A stretch of 64,000 bases of DNA from Streptococcus sp. CSL10205-OR2. Its GTDB lineage: Bacteria > Bacillota > Bacilli > Lactobacillales > Streptococcaceae. The DNA is taken from positions 152,628-216,627 of the forward strand of contig NZ_JAOTIN010000002.1 in the NCBI RefSeq assembly GCF_025660655.1, written 5' to 3'. Shown here piece by piece: positions 23,475 through 34,319 of this stretch. Below the pieces are notes generated by a model that was not told the origin of the DNA, made no database searches, and worked only from the letters and a program-made list of their open reading frames with translations. Every line of letters begins with the position of its first letter. The stretch's first letter is position 1. The position numbers and the translations under genes were made by a program.

Positions 23475-25934
23475 TTATTTTCTCACTAATCTGACACTCA
23501 ATACTTCCTGCTCAGAAATAGTATCCGATATAAAACTACCGTTACTTGTTCTTTCAGACTGAGGAAGAGTGGCTAAATTAACACTAAGTTTTTCTTGCGT
23601 TTGCGATGTCACTTCTAATAATTCTTTTTCTTCTGAGGTTTCAGTTGAAAATAAATCAATTAAATCGTCTTTTGCAGTGATAATTCCCGAAGCAAAAACA
23701 CGATGTGGCTTAGCTTTTAGTTCACGAATGACTTGAAGACCTCGATTGGCTCTACTTGTTTTTGGAATAAGATTAACTGCCATTTTCTTTAGGCTTCCAC
23801 GTTGTGTTAAAATAAACATATTCTCACTAGTGACTTTAAAAGCACTCACCACAAAATCATCTTTTTTAAGATTAATGGCCTTAACACCAGCTGCTTTATT
23901 ACCTACAACGGGAACATCTTCAACACCAAATCTCAAAGCATAACCTTTATGAGTAACTAACATAAGATCTTCTAACATAATTGGAGAGACAGTTATTATT
24001 TGATCAGCATCTCCTTTTATTTTGGCATATTTAATTGCTTTTGTTTTATAGGTTCGCCATGGTGTTAAATCTTTTCGTTCAAAACGTTTAATTTGTCCTT
24101 TTTGAGTCACTGAGAAATAAGTCATTGGTTGTTTGTCAAAATCATCAATGATTTCAGCATAAATGATATTTTCTTGCGTTGAAAACGTTGTGATGGACTG
24201 ACTGAGGTGTTCTCCAACATCTTTCCACTTAATATCAGACAATTCATAAATAGGACGGTAAATAACATTACCAAAATTGGTAAACAGTAATAAATGTTGT
24301 GTTGTTTTTGCTTGTTCTAAGAAAATCAATTCATCGTCTTCACGTTTACCAACTTCTTCAACTTCAGATGCAGAAAAAGAACGTGGACTAGTACGTTTTA
24401 GATAACCTGCTTTTGTGACGCTGACGTAGGTATCTTCTTCGACAATTAAACTAGCTGTATCAATTTCAATACTTTGTGTTTTAGCTTGTAGTTCAGTGCG
24501 ACGAGGATTAGCAAATGTCTTTTTGACCTCTCGTAATTCTTTTTTCATCACATTGAATAAGGTTTTTTCATCACCAATAATGGCTGAAAGAGTTGCAATT
24601 TTCTCGCGTAAACTAGCTTCTTCTTCTTCAAGTGTGACGATATCGGTATTGGTCAAACGATAAAGTTGCAAGGTCACAATCGCTTCAGCTTGTTCTTCTG
24701 AAAAGTCATAACTTATTTTTAAGTTTTCTTTAGCATCAGACTTGTTATCGCTTGATCTAATCAAAGCAATAATCTCATCTAAAATAGAGATAACTTTGAT
24801 TAAACCTTCAACAATATGAAGGCGTTTTTCAGCCTTGTTTTTATCGAATTGAGAACGTGCTAAGATTACTTCTTGGCGATGTGTAACATAACTCTTTAAG
24901 ATTTTTTTCAGACCGACTTGACGAGGCGTAAAGTTATCGATTGCCACCATATTAAAATTATAATTAATTTGTAAATCGGTGTATTTAAAAAGATAATTTA
25001 AGACAGTTTCTTCGTCTGCTTCTTTTTTCAATTCTATGGCAATGCGTAACCCAGTTCTATCAGACTCATCACGGACTTCAGCAATCCCAGGCACCTTATT
25101 ATTGACTCTGACATCATCAATTTTTTTAACAAGAGTAGCCTTATTGATTTCATAAGGGATTTCCTTAACAATAATCTGTTTCTTACCACCTTTTAGCGTT
25201 TCTATGCTGGTTAAACTACGAACAACTATTCTTCCTTTACCAGTCTCATAGGCTTTTTTAATCTCATCAGCACCTTGAATAATAGCTCCTGTTGGAAAAT
25301 CTGGTCCAGGTAAGAAGGTCATCAGTTTTTCAAGCGTTGCTGTTGGATGGTCAATCATATAAATGACTGCATCAATCACCTCTGAAAGATTATGAGGCGG
25401 GATATCTGTGGCATAACCTGCTGAGATACCAGAAGAGCCATTCACCAATAAATTAGGAAAAGCTGATGGTAAAACGGTTGGTTCTTTTTCTGTATCATCA
25501 AAATTCCAGGCAAAAGGAACTGTTTGTTTTTCAATATCCGTTAAAAGATAGGAAGCCATTTCTGATAAACGCGCTTCTGTGTAACGCATAGCTGCCGGTG
25601 GGTCACCATCCATGGAACCATTGTTCCCGTGCATTTCTACCAAAATCTCGCGATTTTTCCAATCCTGACTCATACGTACCATGGCATCATAAATAGATGA
25701 ATCACCGTGAGGATGGAAATTCCCCATAATATTTCCGACTGATTTAGCTGATTTACGGTAGCTTTTATCAAAAGTATTACCGTCTTTGTTCATAGAGTAT
25801 AAAATACGACGCTGAACAGGCTTTAAACCATCCCGGATATCAGGCAAAGCACGCTCTTGGATGATATATTTCGAATAGCGACCAAAACGCTCACCCATGA
25901 TGTCTTCTAAAGACATGTTTTGAACATTAGACAT
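23475..25934 (-). CDS. parC: DNA topoisomerase IV subunit A
   Basis: 819 residues. Breakage-reunion domain with the catalytic tyrosine in the AAMRYTEARLS region, and C-terminal beta-pinwheel repeats. It separates daughter chromosomes. The quinolone-resistance region reads HPHGDSSIYDAMVRM with Ser79 and Asp83, i.e. the susceptible form. AAAGGAGG precedes the ATG. 14 bases downstream of parE, one operon. Confidence 0.97.
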   Translation of the reverse strand: MSNVQNMSLEDIMGERFGRYSKYIIQERALPDIRDGLKPVQRRILYSMNKDGNTFDKSYRKSAKSVGNIMGNFHPHGDSSIYDAMVRMSQDWKNREILVEMHGNNGSMDGDPPAAMRYTEARLSEMASYLLTDIEKQTVPFAWNFDDTEKEPTVLPSAFPNLLVNGSSGISAGYATDIPPHNLSEVIDAVIYMIDHPTATLEKLMTFLPGPDFPTGAIIQGADEIKKAYETGKGRIVVRSLTSIETLKGGKKQIIVKEIPYEINKATLVKKIDDVRVNNKVPGIAEVRDESDRTGLRIAIELKKEADEETVLNYLFKYTDLQINYNFNMVAIDNFTPRQVGLKKILKSYVTHRQEVILARSQFDKNKAEKRLHIVEGLIKVISILDEIIALIRSSDNKSDAKENLKISYDFSEEQAEAIVTLQLYRLTNTDIVTLEEEEASLREKIATLSAIIGDEKTLFNVMKKELREVKKTFANPRRTELQAKTQSIEIDTASLIVEEDTYVSVTKAGYLKRTSPRSFSASEVEEVGKREDDELIFLEQAKTTQHLLLFTNFGNVIYRPIYELSDIKWKDVGEHLSQSITTFSTQENIIYAEIIDDFDKQPMTYFSVTQKGQIKRFERKDLTPWRTYKTKAIKYAKIKGDADQIITVSPIMLEDLMLVTHKGYALRFGVEDVPVVGNKAAGVKAINLKKDDFVVSAFKVTSENMFILTQRGSLKKMAVNLIPKTSRANRGLQVIRELKAKPHRVFASGIITAKDDLIDLFSTETSEEKELLEVTSQTQEKLSVNLATLPQSERTSNGSFISDTISEQEVLSVRLVRK

Positions 25935-25948
25935 GATTGCCTCCTTTC

Positions 25949-27898
25949 TTATAACAGTATGTTGTTTGTTTCTTCAAGTGTAAATTTGACATTGTCTTCA
26001 ATCCACTGACGACGTGGTTCAACCTTGTCTCCCATTAAGACAGACACGCGTCTTTCTGCTCGAGCCAAATCATCAATCGTTACACGAATCAAGGTTCTTG
26101 TTTCTGGATCCATGGTTGTTTCCCAAAGCTGAGTGGCATTCATTTCACCCAGTCCTTTGTAACGTTGAAGTGTTGCATTTTTACCGTATTCTTGACGCAA
26201 TTCTTCTAATTCACCATCTGTCCAGGCATAGTCAATTTTTTCATTCTTACCTTTGCCTTTAGACATTTTGTAAAGAGGTGGTAAGGCAATATAAACATGA
26301 CCAGCTTCTATAAGTGGTCGCATATAACGATAGAAAAATGTTAGAAGAAGGGTTTGGATGTGAGCACCATCTGTATCGGCATCGGTCATGATGATGATTT
26401 TATCATAGTTGATATCTTCTAAATTAAAGTCTGCTCCAACACCAGCACCAATAGTATAAATCATGGTGTTAATTTCTTCATTTTTCAGAATATCTGCCAT
26501 TTTAGCTTTGGCAGTGTTGATGACCTTTCCTCTTAGAGGAAGAATGGCTTGGAATTTACGGTCACGCCCTTGTTTAGCAGATCCACCGGCAGAATCACCC
26601 TCAACAAGATAGAGTTCATTTTTCTTTGGATTTTTAGATTGTGCTGGCGTTAATTTCCCCGATAAAAGACCCTTATCTTTTTTATTTTTCTTGCCATTTC
26701 GTGATTCATCACGCGCTTTTCTAGCAGCTTCACGGGCTGCCCTAGCCTTAATCGCTTTTCTGACTAAGCTTGAAGCGATTTCACCATTTTCCATGAGGAA
26801 ATAACTTAACTTTTCAGAAACAACACCATCAACAAAAGGACGAGCAAGTGGACTACCTAATTTGTCCTTGGTTTGACCTTCAAACTGAAGATGTTCTTCT
26901 GGCACTAAAATGGATAAGACAGCAGAGAGGCCTTCACGGTAATCAGAACCATCAAGATTTTTTTCTTTTTCTTTTAAAAGAGTTGTTTTTCTGGCGTAAT
27001 CATTCAAAGCTTTAGTGATAGCTGATTTTAAACCAGTCTCATGAGTACCACCATCTTTTGTTCTGACATTGTTAACAAAAGAAAGGATATTATCTGAAAA
27101 GCCATCATTATACTGCATGGCAACTTCTACTTGAAAACCGTCTTCTTCACCATCAAAATAAATAACAGGTGTTAGAGTGTCTTTATCCTCATTTAAGTAC
27201 GAGACAAAGTCTTGAACCCCATTTTCATAGTGAAAATCTTTCTTGTCATCTGTTCTTTTATCGATTAAAGAAAGTGTTACATTTTTTAATAAAAAGGCTG
27301 ACTCATTTAAACGTTCAGCAATGGTATTAAACTTGAAATCAGTTGTTGAAAAAATACTACTATCAGGCATAAAGGTAACGGTTGTTCCTGATTTTGATTT
27401 TGGAGCTGTTCCTACTTTTTTAAGTGTTGTGACAGGTTTTCCACCATTTTCAAACCGTTGACGATAGATATGCCCATCACGAACAATCTCAACTTCTAAC
27501 CATTGTGACAGAGCATTAACAACTGATGACCCAACACCATGTAAGCCACCTGATGTTTTATAGCCACCTTGACCAAACTTACCACCTGCATGTAATACGG
27601 TAAAAATAACTTCAACAGTTGGAATCCCTTTAGCATGCATTCCTGTAGGCATACCTCGCCCTCTATCTGAAACGCTTAAAGAACCATCTTTATAGATGGT
27701 GACTTCAATTTTATCACCAAAACCTGAGAGTGCTTCATCAACAGCATTGTCTACTAATTCCCAAACCAAATGATGTAGACCAGTCCCATCAGTTGAACCA
27801 ATATACATTCCAGGTCTTTTTCGAACAGCATCAAGCCCTTCTAATACCTGAATGGCATCATCATTATAATTACTTAAATTAATTTCCTTTTTAGGCAT
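25949..27898 (-). CDS. parE: DNA topoisomerase IV subunit B
   Basis: 649 residues with the GHKL ATPase domain (VDNAVDEALSGFGD, GRGMPTGMH, GLHGVGSSVVNALS), transducer domain and TOPRIM domain (YLVEGDSAGGSAKQGRDRKFQ, IIMTDADTDGAHI). Supplies ATP-driven strand passage for topoisomerase IV. GGAGGTTATAG precedes the ATG. Divergent from plsY, the usual streptococcal arrangement. Confidence 0.97.
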   Translation of the reverse strand: MPKKEINLSNYNDDAIQVLEGLDAVRKRPGMYIGSTDGTGLHHLVWELVDNAVDEALSGFGDKIEVTIYKDGSLSVSDRGRGMPTGMHAKGIPTVEVIFTVLHAGGKFGQGGYKTSGGLHGVGSSVVNALSQWLEVEIVRDGHIYRQRFENGGKPVTTLKKVGTAPKSKSGTTVTFMPDSSIFSTTDFKFNTIAERLNESAFLLKNVTLSLIDKRTDDKKDFHYENGVQDFVSYLNEDKDTLTPVIYFDGEEDGFQVEVAMQYNDGFSDNILSFVNNVRTKDGGTHETGLKSAITKALNDYARKTTLLKEKEKNLDGSDYREGLSAVLSILVPEEHLQFEGQTKDKLGSPLARPFVDGVVSEKLSYFLMENGEIASSLVRKAIKARAAREAARKARDESRNGKKNKKDKGLLSGKLTPAQSKNPKKNELYLVEGDSAGGSAKQGRDRKFQAILPLRGKVINTAKAKMADILKNEEINTMIYTIGAGVGADFNLEDINYDKIIIMTDADTDGAHIQTLLLTFFYRYMRPLIEAGHVYIALPPLYKMSKGKGKNEKIDYAWTDGELEELRQEYGKNATLQRYKGLGEMNATQLWETTMDPETRTLIRVTIDDLARAERRVSVLMGDKVEPRRQWIEDNVKFTLEETNNILL

Positions 27899-28037
27899 CT
27901 ATAACCTCCACCTTTTCTCATCCTTTTAATATTACAAGTTTTTTTGCTATTTTGCAAAAAAAATCTTAATTTTAACTTTTTTTGCCAAATATTGTGATTT
28001 TTCCAGTCATTTTAACTATTTTTTTATCAATCACTTA

Positions 28038-28046
28038 TGATATAAT
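28038..28046 (+). promoter_or_regulatory. Extended -10 of plsY
   Basis: TGATATAAT ends only 6 bases before the plsY ATG (28053), so transcription would begin at or next to the start codon. Confidence 0.65.
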
Positions 28047-28052
28047 GACAGT

Positions 28053-28697
28053 ATGAAACCATTATTATTTATTTTGATTGCTTATCTTCTTGGCTCAATT
28101 CAAACAGGTCTGTGGATCGGACAATTTATCTATCATAAAAACATTCGCCTTCTTGGCAGTGGTAACACTGGTACCACTAATACTTTTAGGATTTTAGGCG
28201 TTAAAGCAGGTATTGTTACTTTATTAGTAGATTTACTAAAAGGAACGCTTGCAACTCTTCTTCCTATTTGGTTTGGAGTAACTGGTGTGTCTGCTTTGTT
28301 TATTGGTTTTTTTGCTATAGTTGGTCATACTTTTCCAATTTATGCAAAATTTAAAGGTGGTAAAGCTGTTGCTACTAGTGCTGGTGTTCTTCTTGCTTAT
28401 TCACTACCTTTTTTCACCTATCTTTTAGTTATTTTTCTAATCTGTTTATATTTGTCAAGCATGATTTCTTTTTCAAGTATGACAGTTGCACTTATAGCTT
28501 GTTTAAGTGTGATAATTTTGCCTGCCTTTCAGTTTTTACTACCACAGTATGATGTTTGGCTTATATTAATGATTTTTGCTATGGCAACTATTGTTATTGT
28601 TAGACATAAAGACAATATAAAACGGATTAAAAATAAAACAGAAAGTACTTTACCAATTGGTTTAAATATAACCAAACAAAAAAGACCAACCAAATAG
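28053..28697 (+). CDS. plsY: Acyl-phosphate glycerol-3-phosphate acyltransferase
   Basis: Membrane enzyme making lysophosphatidate from acyl-phosphate and glycerol-3-phosphate, the first acylation in phospholipid synthesis. 214 residues with the family motifs YLLGSIQTGLWIGQ, GSGNTGTTNTFR, and GHTFPIYAKFKGGKAVATSAG, and about five membrane segments. No Shine-Dalgarno is present and the -10 box is 6 bases away, so the mRNA is probably leaderless. The start fits the family's N-terminus, and no downstream Met would preserve the first helix. Confidence 0.95.
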   Translation: MKPLLFILIAYLLGSIQTGLWIGQFIYHKNIRLLGSGNTGTTNTFRILGVKAGIVTLLVDLLKGTLATLLPIWFGVTGVSALFIGFFAIVGHTFPIYAKFKGGKAVATSAGVLLAYSLPFFTYLLVIFLICLYLSSMISFSSMTVALIACLSVIILPAFQFLLPQYDVWLILMIFAMATIVIVRHKDNIKRIKNKTESTLPIGLNITKQKRPTK

Positions 28698-28706
28698 GGT
28701 TGATCT

Positions 28707-28737
28707 AGACTCTAAGTTCATCTTAGGGTCTTTTTTA
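28707..28737. terminator. Terminator between plsY and pyrC
   Basis: AGACTCTAAG/CTTAGGGTCT stem followed by T6 on the plus strand. The convergent pyrC ends 4 bases beyond. Confidence 0.8.
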
Positions 28738-28741
28738 TATG

Positions 28742-30019
28742 TTAAATCGATGGTGTTTGATAGACGATTTCACCATTTGCAATAGTGTACTTGATGTCGC
28801 CAATTAAGTCTTTTCCGACAAAAGGTGAATTAGCAGACTTAGAAGCAAAGGAAGTTTCAATGGTTTTAGTGATTTTATCATCAAAAATAACAATATCAGC
28901 TGGTCCATTTTCAGCCAAGTAACCCGCATCAAAATTGTATAGGGCAGCAGGATTGACAGTCATTTTTTCCAGTAACGTCATCAAGGAAAGATAGCCTGGT
29001 TCAACTAGATAAGTCAACCCTAGTGACAATGATGTTTCAAGTCCAATCATTCCTGAAGGTGCTTTTGTGATATCATCAACATTTTTTTCATCACGGTGAT
29101 GTGGGGCGTGGTCAGTTGCAATCACTGAGATAGTGTTGTTTTGTAAGCCCTCAATCACCGCTAAGCGATCTGATTCTAAACGTAGAGGCGGATTCATTTT
29201 AGCGGCACTGCCTTTTTCTAACAATAAGTTTTCAGTCCCTGAAAAATGTTGTGGCGAGGCTTCTGCAGTTACTTTTGCACCTAAAGACTGTGCAAAAGCG
29301 ACAATTTTAACACTTTCAGCTTTTGAAAGATGTTGAATGTGAAGACGTGCATTTGTATCATAGGCAATCATCACATCTCTAGCAATCATGCTATACTCTG
29401 CAACACCAGTAGCACCACAAAAACCAAAATGTTTACTTGCAATATTCTCATTAAAGCCCAAAATACCATTGAGATTAGGATCTTCCTCATGAAGACTGAT
29501 GAGAGCATTATTCTCTTTTGCTTTAAGAAGTGCTTCTTTGACAACACCAGCATCTGTTAGAGGAATACCATCATCAGAAAAACCAACCGCTCCAGCTTCT
29601 AACAAATCTTTAAAGGGTGTTAACTGTTTCCCATCAAAATTGTTAGTCACAGTTGCAACAGATTTAACGGTAATGGCTTCTTTTTGTGCTGAGGTTAGCA
29701 CTTCTTTTAATGTGGTCACATCAGAAATGGTTGGTGAAGTATTTGCCATCATAACAACTGTGGTAAAACCACCTTTAGCTGCAGCTAAAGCGCCCGTGTG
29801 GATGTCTTCTTTGTGCGTCTGACCTGGTTCACGAAAATGGACATGAATATCAATTAGACCAGGTGCAACAATGAAACCATTGGCATCAATTATCTTTGCG
29901 TCGGGGGAGATAATATTTTTAGACATTTTAATGATTTTTCCTTTGTCGACTAAAACATCACAAATAGCATCAAATTGTGTTTTGGGATCAATCACACGAC
30001 CACCTTTGATTAATAACAT
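28742..30019 (-). CDS. pyrC: Dihydroorotase
   Basis: 425 residues, class I dihydroorotase: cyclises carbamoyl-aspartate in pyrimidine synthesis. Metal-binding [13 protein letters not shown], further histidines in SLHEED and RLHIQHLS, and the [12 protein letters not shown] motif. No other pyrimidine genes are nearby. It ends the hom-thrB-ung-pyrC string, 13 bases after ung. Confidence 0.96.
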   Translation of the reverse strand: MLLIKGGRVIDPKTQFDAICDVLVDKGKIIKMSKNIISPDAKIIDANGFIVAPGLIDIHVHFREPGQTHKEDIHTGALAAAKGGFTTVVMMANTSPTISDVTTLKEVLTSAQKEAITVKSVATVTNNFDGKQLTPFKDLLEAGAVGFSDDGIPLTDAGVVKEALLKAKENNALISLHEEDPNLNGILGFNENIASKHFGFCGATGVAEYSMIARDVMIAYDTNARLHIQHLSKAESVKIVAFAQSLGAKVTAEASPQHFSGTENLLLEKGSAAKMNPPLRLESDRLAVIEGLQNNTISVIATDHAPHHRDEKNVDDITKAPSGMIGLETSLSLGLTYLVEPGYLSLMTLLEKMTVNPAALYNFDAGYLAENGPADIVIFDDKITKTIETSFASKSANSPFVGKDLIGDIKYTIANGEIVYQTPSI

Positions 30020-30032
30020 GATAATACCTCCT

Positions 30033-30686
30033 TTAGTTTAACCAATCTATCATTGGTAAGTGATGGGCGTTTAAAAAAGCATTTGTTTTTGAAAATGGTC
30101 GACTACCAAAAAAGCCACGGTAAGCTGATAAGGGGCTTGGATGTGCACTTTCAATAATCAGGTGAATAGGATTAGTGATAAGAGACTTCTTCTTACGAGC
30201 AAAACCACCCCACAAAAGAAAAACGACTGGTGTTTCCTTTTGGTTGACTAGTTTAATAATGGCATCAGTAAAAGGCTCCCAAATGCCATTAGCGTGTGCG
30301 TTAGGGGCGTGTTCAGGAACTGTCAAAGACGCATTTAGTAAGAGAACGCCTTGCTTAGCCCAACTTGATAAGTCATGAGTGGGGCGTTGTCCCACGTCTT
30401 CTTTTAGTTCTTTTAAAATATTTTGTAAAGAAGGAGGTGCACTAATCTCATCAGGAACTGAAAAAGAAAGCCCTTGCGCTTGTTTGGGCCCATGATAGGG
30501 ATCTTGTCCTAAAATAACCACTTTAACATCTTTTAAGCTGGTTTCTTGAATCGCTTTAAAAACTTTTTCGCGTGGGGGATAAATGACTCCCTTACTATAA
30601 ACATCATTTAAAAAATGATTGATTTTACTGTAGTAACCTTCTGGTAATTCATTTTTAATAAGATTATGCCAATCAGAGTGTTCCAT
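30033..30686 (-). CDS. ung: Uracil-DNA glycosylase
   Basis: Removes uracil from DNA. 217 residues with the family 1 motifs GQDPYHGP (catalytic Asp), LLLNASLTV and [18 protein letters not shown]. The start at 30686 (MEHSDWHNL) has GGAGAAAAA upstream; the frame continues 6 codons further and would overlap thrB. Probably cotranscribed with thrB and pyrC. Confidence 0.96.
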   Translation of the reverse strand: MEHSDWHNLIKNELPEGYYSKINHFLNDVYSKGVIYPPREKVFKAIQETSLKDVKVVILGQDPYHGPKQAQGLSFSVPDEISAPPSLQNILKELKEDVGQRPTHDLSSWAKQGVLLLNASLTVPEHAPNAHANGIWEPFTDAIIKLVNQKETPVVFLLWGGFARKKKSLITNPIHLIIESAHPSPLSAYRGFFGSRPFSKTNAFLNAHHLPMIDWLN

Positions 30687-30700
30687 TTTTTCTCCAATCA

Positions 30701-31561
30701 TCAAATAACTTGTAATCCTTTGGTATCAACATCCAGTATGACAGTCTCACCGTTTAACCCTAAATCATCAATAGCTTGTTTCATTCTTTTTGCATTTTTG
30801 TCATCAAGAACTGTCATAATTGTTGGACCCGCACCAGAAAGGTAGGTAGTGTAAACACTATAGTGTTTAGCAACTTCTTTTATCTTTTCAAATTCTGGTA
30901 CAAGTTTTTGGCGATAAGGCTCATGAAAAAGGTCAGACGACATAGCTTTTCCTGCTGTGACTAAATCACCTTTCATAAGAGCAGATACAGCAACATTTGC
31001 AATCGCGCTGGCTGCTACTGCTTGAGAATACTTGAATGTTTCAGGAAGACTATTTCGACTATCACTTGTCTTTAGCTCATAGTTTGGAATAAAGGCCAGT
31101 AAACGACAAGGTGGAAAAGACGATACAGTGTATCCCGAAAAATAATCGTTGGCACTGGCAACAACAAGATTCCCAAAAATGGCAGGAGCAACATTATCAG
31201 GATGACCTTCAAAAAGAGTGGCTAGTCTTAATTTTTCTTCTGAAGAAAGTGACATAGCACCCAGTTGGTTGGCCAACTCGATTCCAGCAACAATCACAGA
31301 ACTAGAAGAACCAAGACCTCTAGCTAGTGGAATATCAGTCACCATTTTAATACGGTGAGGTTTTAGTTTCTCATTGACTTTTAGTGCAATTTGAATGAGT
31401 AGATTAGTCTCATCAGTTGGAATATCAGTCAAATCATGTAACACTTCCCAATTTTCAGACGGTTCAATAACTGTAATGTTAAGATATTTAGTGACAGCAA
31501 GACCAATCGAATCAAATCCTGGACCAAGATTGGCACTCGTTGCAGGAACAATAATTTTCAT
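30701..31561 (-). CDS. thrB: Homoserine kinase
   Basis: GHMP kinase phosphorylating homoserine for threonine synthesis. 286 residues with the ATP loop [17 protein letters not shown]-terminal [14 protein letters not shown] and C-terminal [10 protein letters not shown] motifs. One base after hom, so translation is coupled. Confidence 0.96.
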   Translation of the reverse strand: MKIIVPATSANLGPGFDSIGLAVTKYLNITVIEPSENWEVLHDLTDIPTDETNLLIQIALKVNEKLKPHRIKMVTDIPLARGLGSSSSVIVAGIELANQLGAMSLSSEEKLRLATLFEGHPDNVAPAIFGNLVVASANDYFSGYTVSSFPPCRLLAFIPNYELKTSDSRNSLPETFKYSQAVAASAIANVAVSALMKGDLVTAGKAMSSDLFHEPYRQKLVPEFEKIKEVAKHYSVYTTYLSGAGPTIMTVLDDKNAKRMKQAIDDLGLNGETVILDVDTKGLQVI

Positions 31562-31562
31562 A

Positions 31563-32843
31563 TCAATCTCCTATAATTCTAAAAGCATTACGCAGTTGAA
31601 ATGCAGTTGACGTCTGAAGTTTTTGTTCAACTTGTTCCAATTTATTTTTAGTTATCACATTTGTTTTAATCATTGCTAGGTTTTTGCCACTAGATGATTT
31701 TTCAAGATCAAATGCTTTAGGTGTTATGCCTTCATTTTTAAGAAACTCAGCTAATTCAGCTTTACTGCCATTTGATAAAGCAATTGAGAAATAGTAAGCT
31801 GATTGATTATCTTCTAAGTCGGCTATTTTTGAAGGTCTATTAAAGTTGTTGAATAATTTAGCCTTGTCATTTGATGCCACTTCATTACTGAGTGTCATTA
31901 AATCTGCTACAACCGAAGTGGCTGTTGGTTTTTGTCCCGCACCAGGTCCATAATACATTGACTCTCCAACACCAATCGATTCAATATAAACAGCATTCAT
32001 CACATCATTAACTCTTGCTAGGGGATGTTTTTCTGGTAATAATGATGGAGACACTTCAACAGCTAAACCACTTTTTGTTTCTTCGATAGAACCGACCAAT
32101 TTAATCACATAGCCATGATTTTGGGCAAAGTTAACATCTTCTGGTGTAATCGTTGTAATGCCTTTGTGTGTGACATCTCTATAATCAATAGTCATCCCAA
32201 AAGCAAATTGAGAGAGGATAACTAGTTTATAAGCAGCATCAATACCTTCAACATCATTGGTTGGATCACTTTCTGCATAACCCAACTCTTGTGCTGTTTG
32301 TAAGGCTTTATCATAAGTCCAGCCTTCTTCAACCATCTTGGTAAGCATGAAATTAGAAGTCCCATTTAAAACACCCAACAATTTGGTTATTTTATCAGCA
32401 ACTAAGGATGTGGCAAGTGTTCTTAGAATGGGAATACCACCTGCAACCGCCGCTTCATAATAAAAGGAAACATTATTTCTAGTAGCAATTTCAAGCAATT
32501 CTTTTCCATGTAGGGCAATTAAGTCTTTATTAGCAGAAACAACATGTTTTTTGCTTTCTAGCGCTTTTGTTATAAAAGTTTTAGCTGGTTCGATTCGTCC
32601 CATCAACTCAACCACAACTGAAATATCATCATCAGATAAAATCTCATCAATATCAGTAACAAAATGATAATCATGTCCTTGCTCTTTTAAGCGTTTTTTT
32701 TCAGAGGCGTCTCTCACTAATATTTTTGAGATGGTCATCGGTTTTTGCACTAATTGGCTTATTTTTTCACTATTTTGTTCAAGAATAATTGGAACACCAC
32801 TAGCCACTGTTCCAAAACCTAGTAAAGCAATCTTTATTGTCAT
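31563..32843 (-). CDS. hom: Homoserine dehydrogenase
   Basis: NAD(P)-dependent reduction of aspartate semialdehyde to homoserine. 426 residues: Rossmann domain ([11 protein letters not shown]), catalytic domain with [14 protein letters not shown] and [15 protein letters not shown] loop ([12 protein letters not shown]), and a C-terminal ACT domain (about 345-420). First gene of the hom-thrB-ung-pyrC string; AGGAGAAA precedes the ATG. Confidence 0.96.
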   Translation of the reverse strand: MTIKIALLGFGTVASGVPIILEQNSEKISQLVQKPMTISKILVRDASEKKRLKEQGHDYHFVTDIDEILSDDDISVVVELMGRIEPAKTFITKALESKKHVVSANKDLIALHGKELLEIATRNNVSFYYEAAVAGGIPILRTLATSLVADKITKLLGVLNGTSNFMLTKMVEEGWTYDKALQTAQELGYAESDPTNDVEGIDAAYKLVILSQFAFGMTIDYRDVTHKGITTITPEDVNFAQNHGYVIKLVGSIEETKSGLAVEVSPSLLPEKHPLARVNDVMNAVYIESIGVGESMYYGPGAGQKPTATSVVADLMTLSNEVASNDKAKLFNNFNRPSKIADLEDNQSAYYFSIALSNGSKAELAEFLKNEGITPKAFDLEKSSSGKNLAMIKTNVITKNKLEQVEQKLQTSTAFQLRNAFRIIGD

Positions 32844-32871
32844 ATTTTTCTCCTAGCAAATGATTTGTCTT

Positions 32872-32880
32872 ATTATATCA
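32872..32880 (-). promoter_or_regulatory. hom promoter -10
   Basis: TGATATAAT (extended -10) on the minus strand, ~28 bases before the hom ATG. Confidence 0.6.
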
Positions 32881-32921
32881 AAAAAACCATTAGAATTCAT
32901 TGTAAATCCTTCTTATTTTTA

Positions 32922-32930
32922 TGTTATAAT
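32922..32930 (+). promoter_or_regulatory. -10 of the deacetylase gene
   Basis: TGTTATAAT (extended -10), divergent from the hom promoter 40 bases away. Confidence 0.6.
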
Positions 32931-32959
32931 TCTAATAATAATGTTTTAAGGAGAATAAA

Positions 32960-33895
32960 ATGCAATCAAGACGTGCTAGAAAAAGAATTAAAAGAAAAAA
33001 ACCATTTTTACCTATTGTCTTACTAATGCTGACAGTAAGCCTTCTAGCTGGTCTCTTCTTTTTATTTCAACAAAGTCGAAAAGATGAGAAAGCTTTTCAA
33101 AAACAAGAAGAGACACAACTTGTTTCTAAAGAAAATACTTCACAAAACAAAGAGACAACAACGCCTCAATCAAATACAGAAAAAAACAATGAAGAACCAA
33201 CTTGGAAAAAACAAGAAACACCTGTCACTTTTCCAATTTTGATGTATCATGCCGTTCATGTGATGGATCCATCTGAAGCAGCTAGTGCCAATTTGATTGT
33301 CGATCCAGAAGTTTTTGAAAGTCATATTAAACGCTTAGTTGATGAAGGTTATTACTTTTTAACACCTGAGGAAGCTTACCGTGCTCTTAGTGATAATGAA
33401 TTACCAAATGAGAAGGTTATCTGGCTAACTTTTGATGATAGCATGGTTGATTTTTATAACATCGCTTATCCTATTTTAAAAAAATACAATGCCAAGGCAA
33501 CCAATAATGTCATCACTGGTTTTACAGAGGAAGGTCGTGTGTCTAACCTGTCAGTGGAACAAATGCTTGAGATGAAAAAAGATGGTATGTCTTTTGAGGG
33601 ACACACGGTTACTCATCCTGATTTAGAAATGAGTGATCAAGCCACACAATCTTATCAAATGACAGAAAGTAAGAAATTCTTAGATGAACAACTCCATCAA
33701 GAAACAATGACCATTGCTTATCCTGCTGGTCGCTATAGCGATATAACCATAGAATTAGCAAAAGAATCTTACCAACTAGGCCTAACTACAAATGAAGGTT
33801 TGGCAAGTGCTAGTAACGGTCTTTTAACACTTAACCGTGTTAGAATTTTACCATCAACATCAGCTGATATTTTGATAGCAACTATTAACCCATAA
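32960..33895 (+). CDS. Membrane-anchored polysaccharide deacetylase
   Basis: 311 residues. Basic N-terminus, one membrane helix (about 15-35), a Lys/Gln/Thr-rich linker, then a NodB-type deacetylase domain: LTFDDS (metal Asp), EGHTVTHPDL (HxxxH metal site), and AYPAGRYSD. The family deacetylates cell-wall or exported polysaccharides; PgdA itself carries larger N-terminal domains, so this is a shorter relative. It would act on the outer face of the membrane. Confidence 0.9.
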   Translation: MQSRRARKRIKRKKPFLPIVLLMLTVSLLAGLFFLFQQSRKDEKAFQKQEETQLVSKENTSQNKETTTPQSNTEKNNEEPTWKKQETPVTFPILMYHAVHVMDPSEAASANLIVDPEVFESHIKRLVDEGYYFLTPEEAYRALSDNELPNEKVIWLTFDDSMVDFYNIAYPILKKYNAKATNNVITGFTEEGRVSNLSVEQMLEMKKDGMSFEGHTVTHPDLEMSDQATQSYQMTESKKFLDEQLHQETMTIAYPAGRYSDITIELAKESYQLGLTTNEGLASASNGLLTLNRVRILPSTSADILIATINP

Positions 33896-33923
33896 AAAAA
33901 GGAATCCTAGGATTCCTTTTTTT
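33894..33923. terminator. Bidirectional terminator, deacetylase / PNPOx-like gene
   Basis: Perfect palindrome GGAATCCTAGGATTCC flanked by A7 and T7, shared by two convergent genes. Confidence 0.9.
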
Positions 33924-33926
33924 ATG

Positions 33927-34319
33927 TTATTTAACTTCTGTTCCAGCCTTATCACCTGAATGTAAGTTGAAAATACGCTCAATATGAATCACACCTACTG
34001 CTTTAGGCTCACCCATGCGACCTTTCGCCCACTCTTTTGCAGCTTCATATAATTCACCAGAGTCTTGGATTTCAGCTTTACCAACAAAACGATAACCCAT
34101 AAGTCTTTCACGATCAACAAAAGCAACAGCTACCTTACCATTATTTTTAATGTTTTCTTGAGTTTGACCACCAGTATTTTCATTATAGATTAATGTTTTA
34201 TCATCATATAAACGCATTGAACGTTTAGGACCAATATCTGGATTTCCTTCAGCATCTACTGTTGCAACCATTGCTAGTTGTGCGTTAATAATTTCTTTCA
34301 TTTCTTCTGTTATGTTCAT
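33927..34319 (-). CDS. Pyridoxamine 5'-phosphate oxidase-like flavin protein
   Basis: 130 residues of the split-barrel PNPOx-like family (AMVATVDAEGNPDIGPKRSMRLYDD...GKVAVAFVDRERLMGYRFVGKAEI). It probably binds FMN or F420-like cofactor; the substrate is unknown. AAAGGAG precedes the ATG. Confidence 0.85.
   Translation of the reverse strand: MNITEEMKEIINAQLAMVATVDAEGNPDIGPKRSMRLYDDKTLIYNENTGGQTQENIKNNGKVAVAFVDRERLMGYRFVGKAEIQDSGELYEAAKEWAKGRMGEPKAVGVIHIERIFNLHSGDKAGTEVK

Noticed and set aside
25550..25760. Quinolone resistance changes in parC
   Set aside because: Ser79 and Asp83 are both present, so the region reads as the susceptible type.
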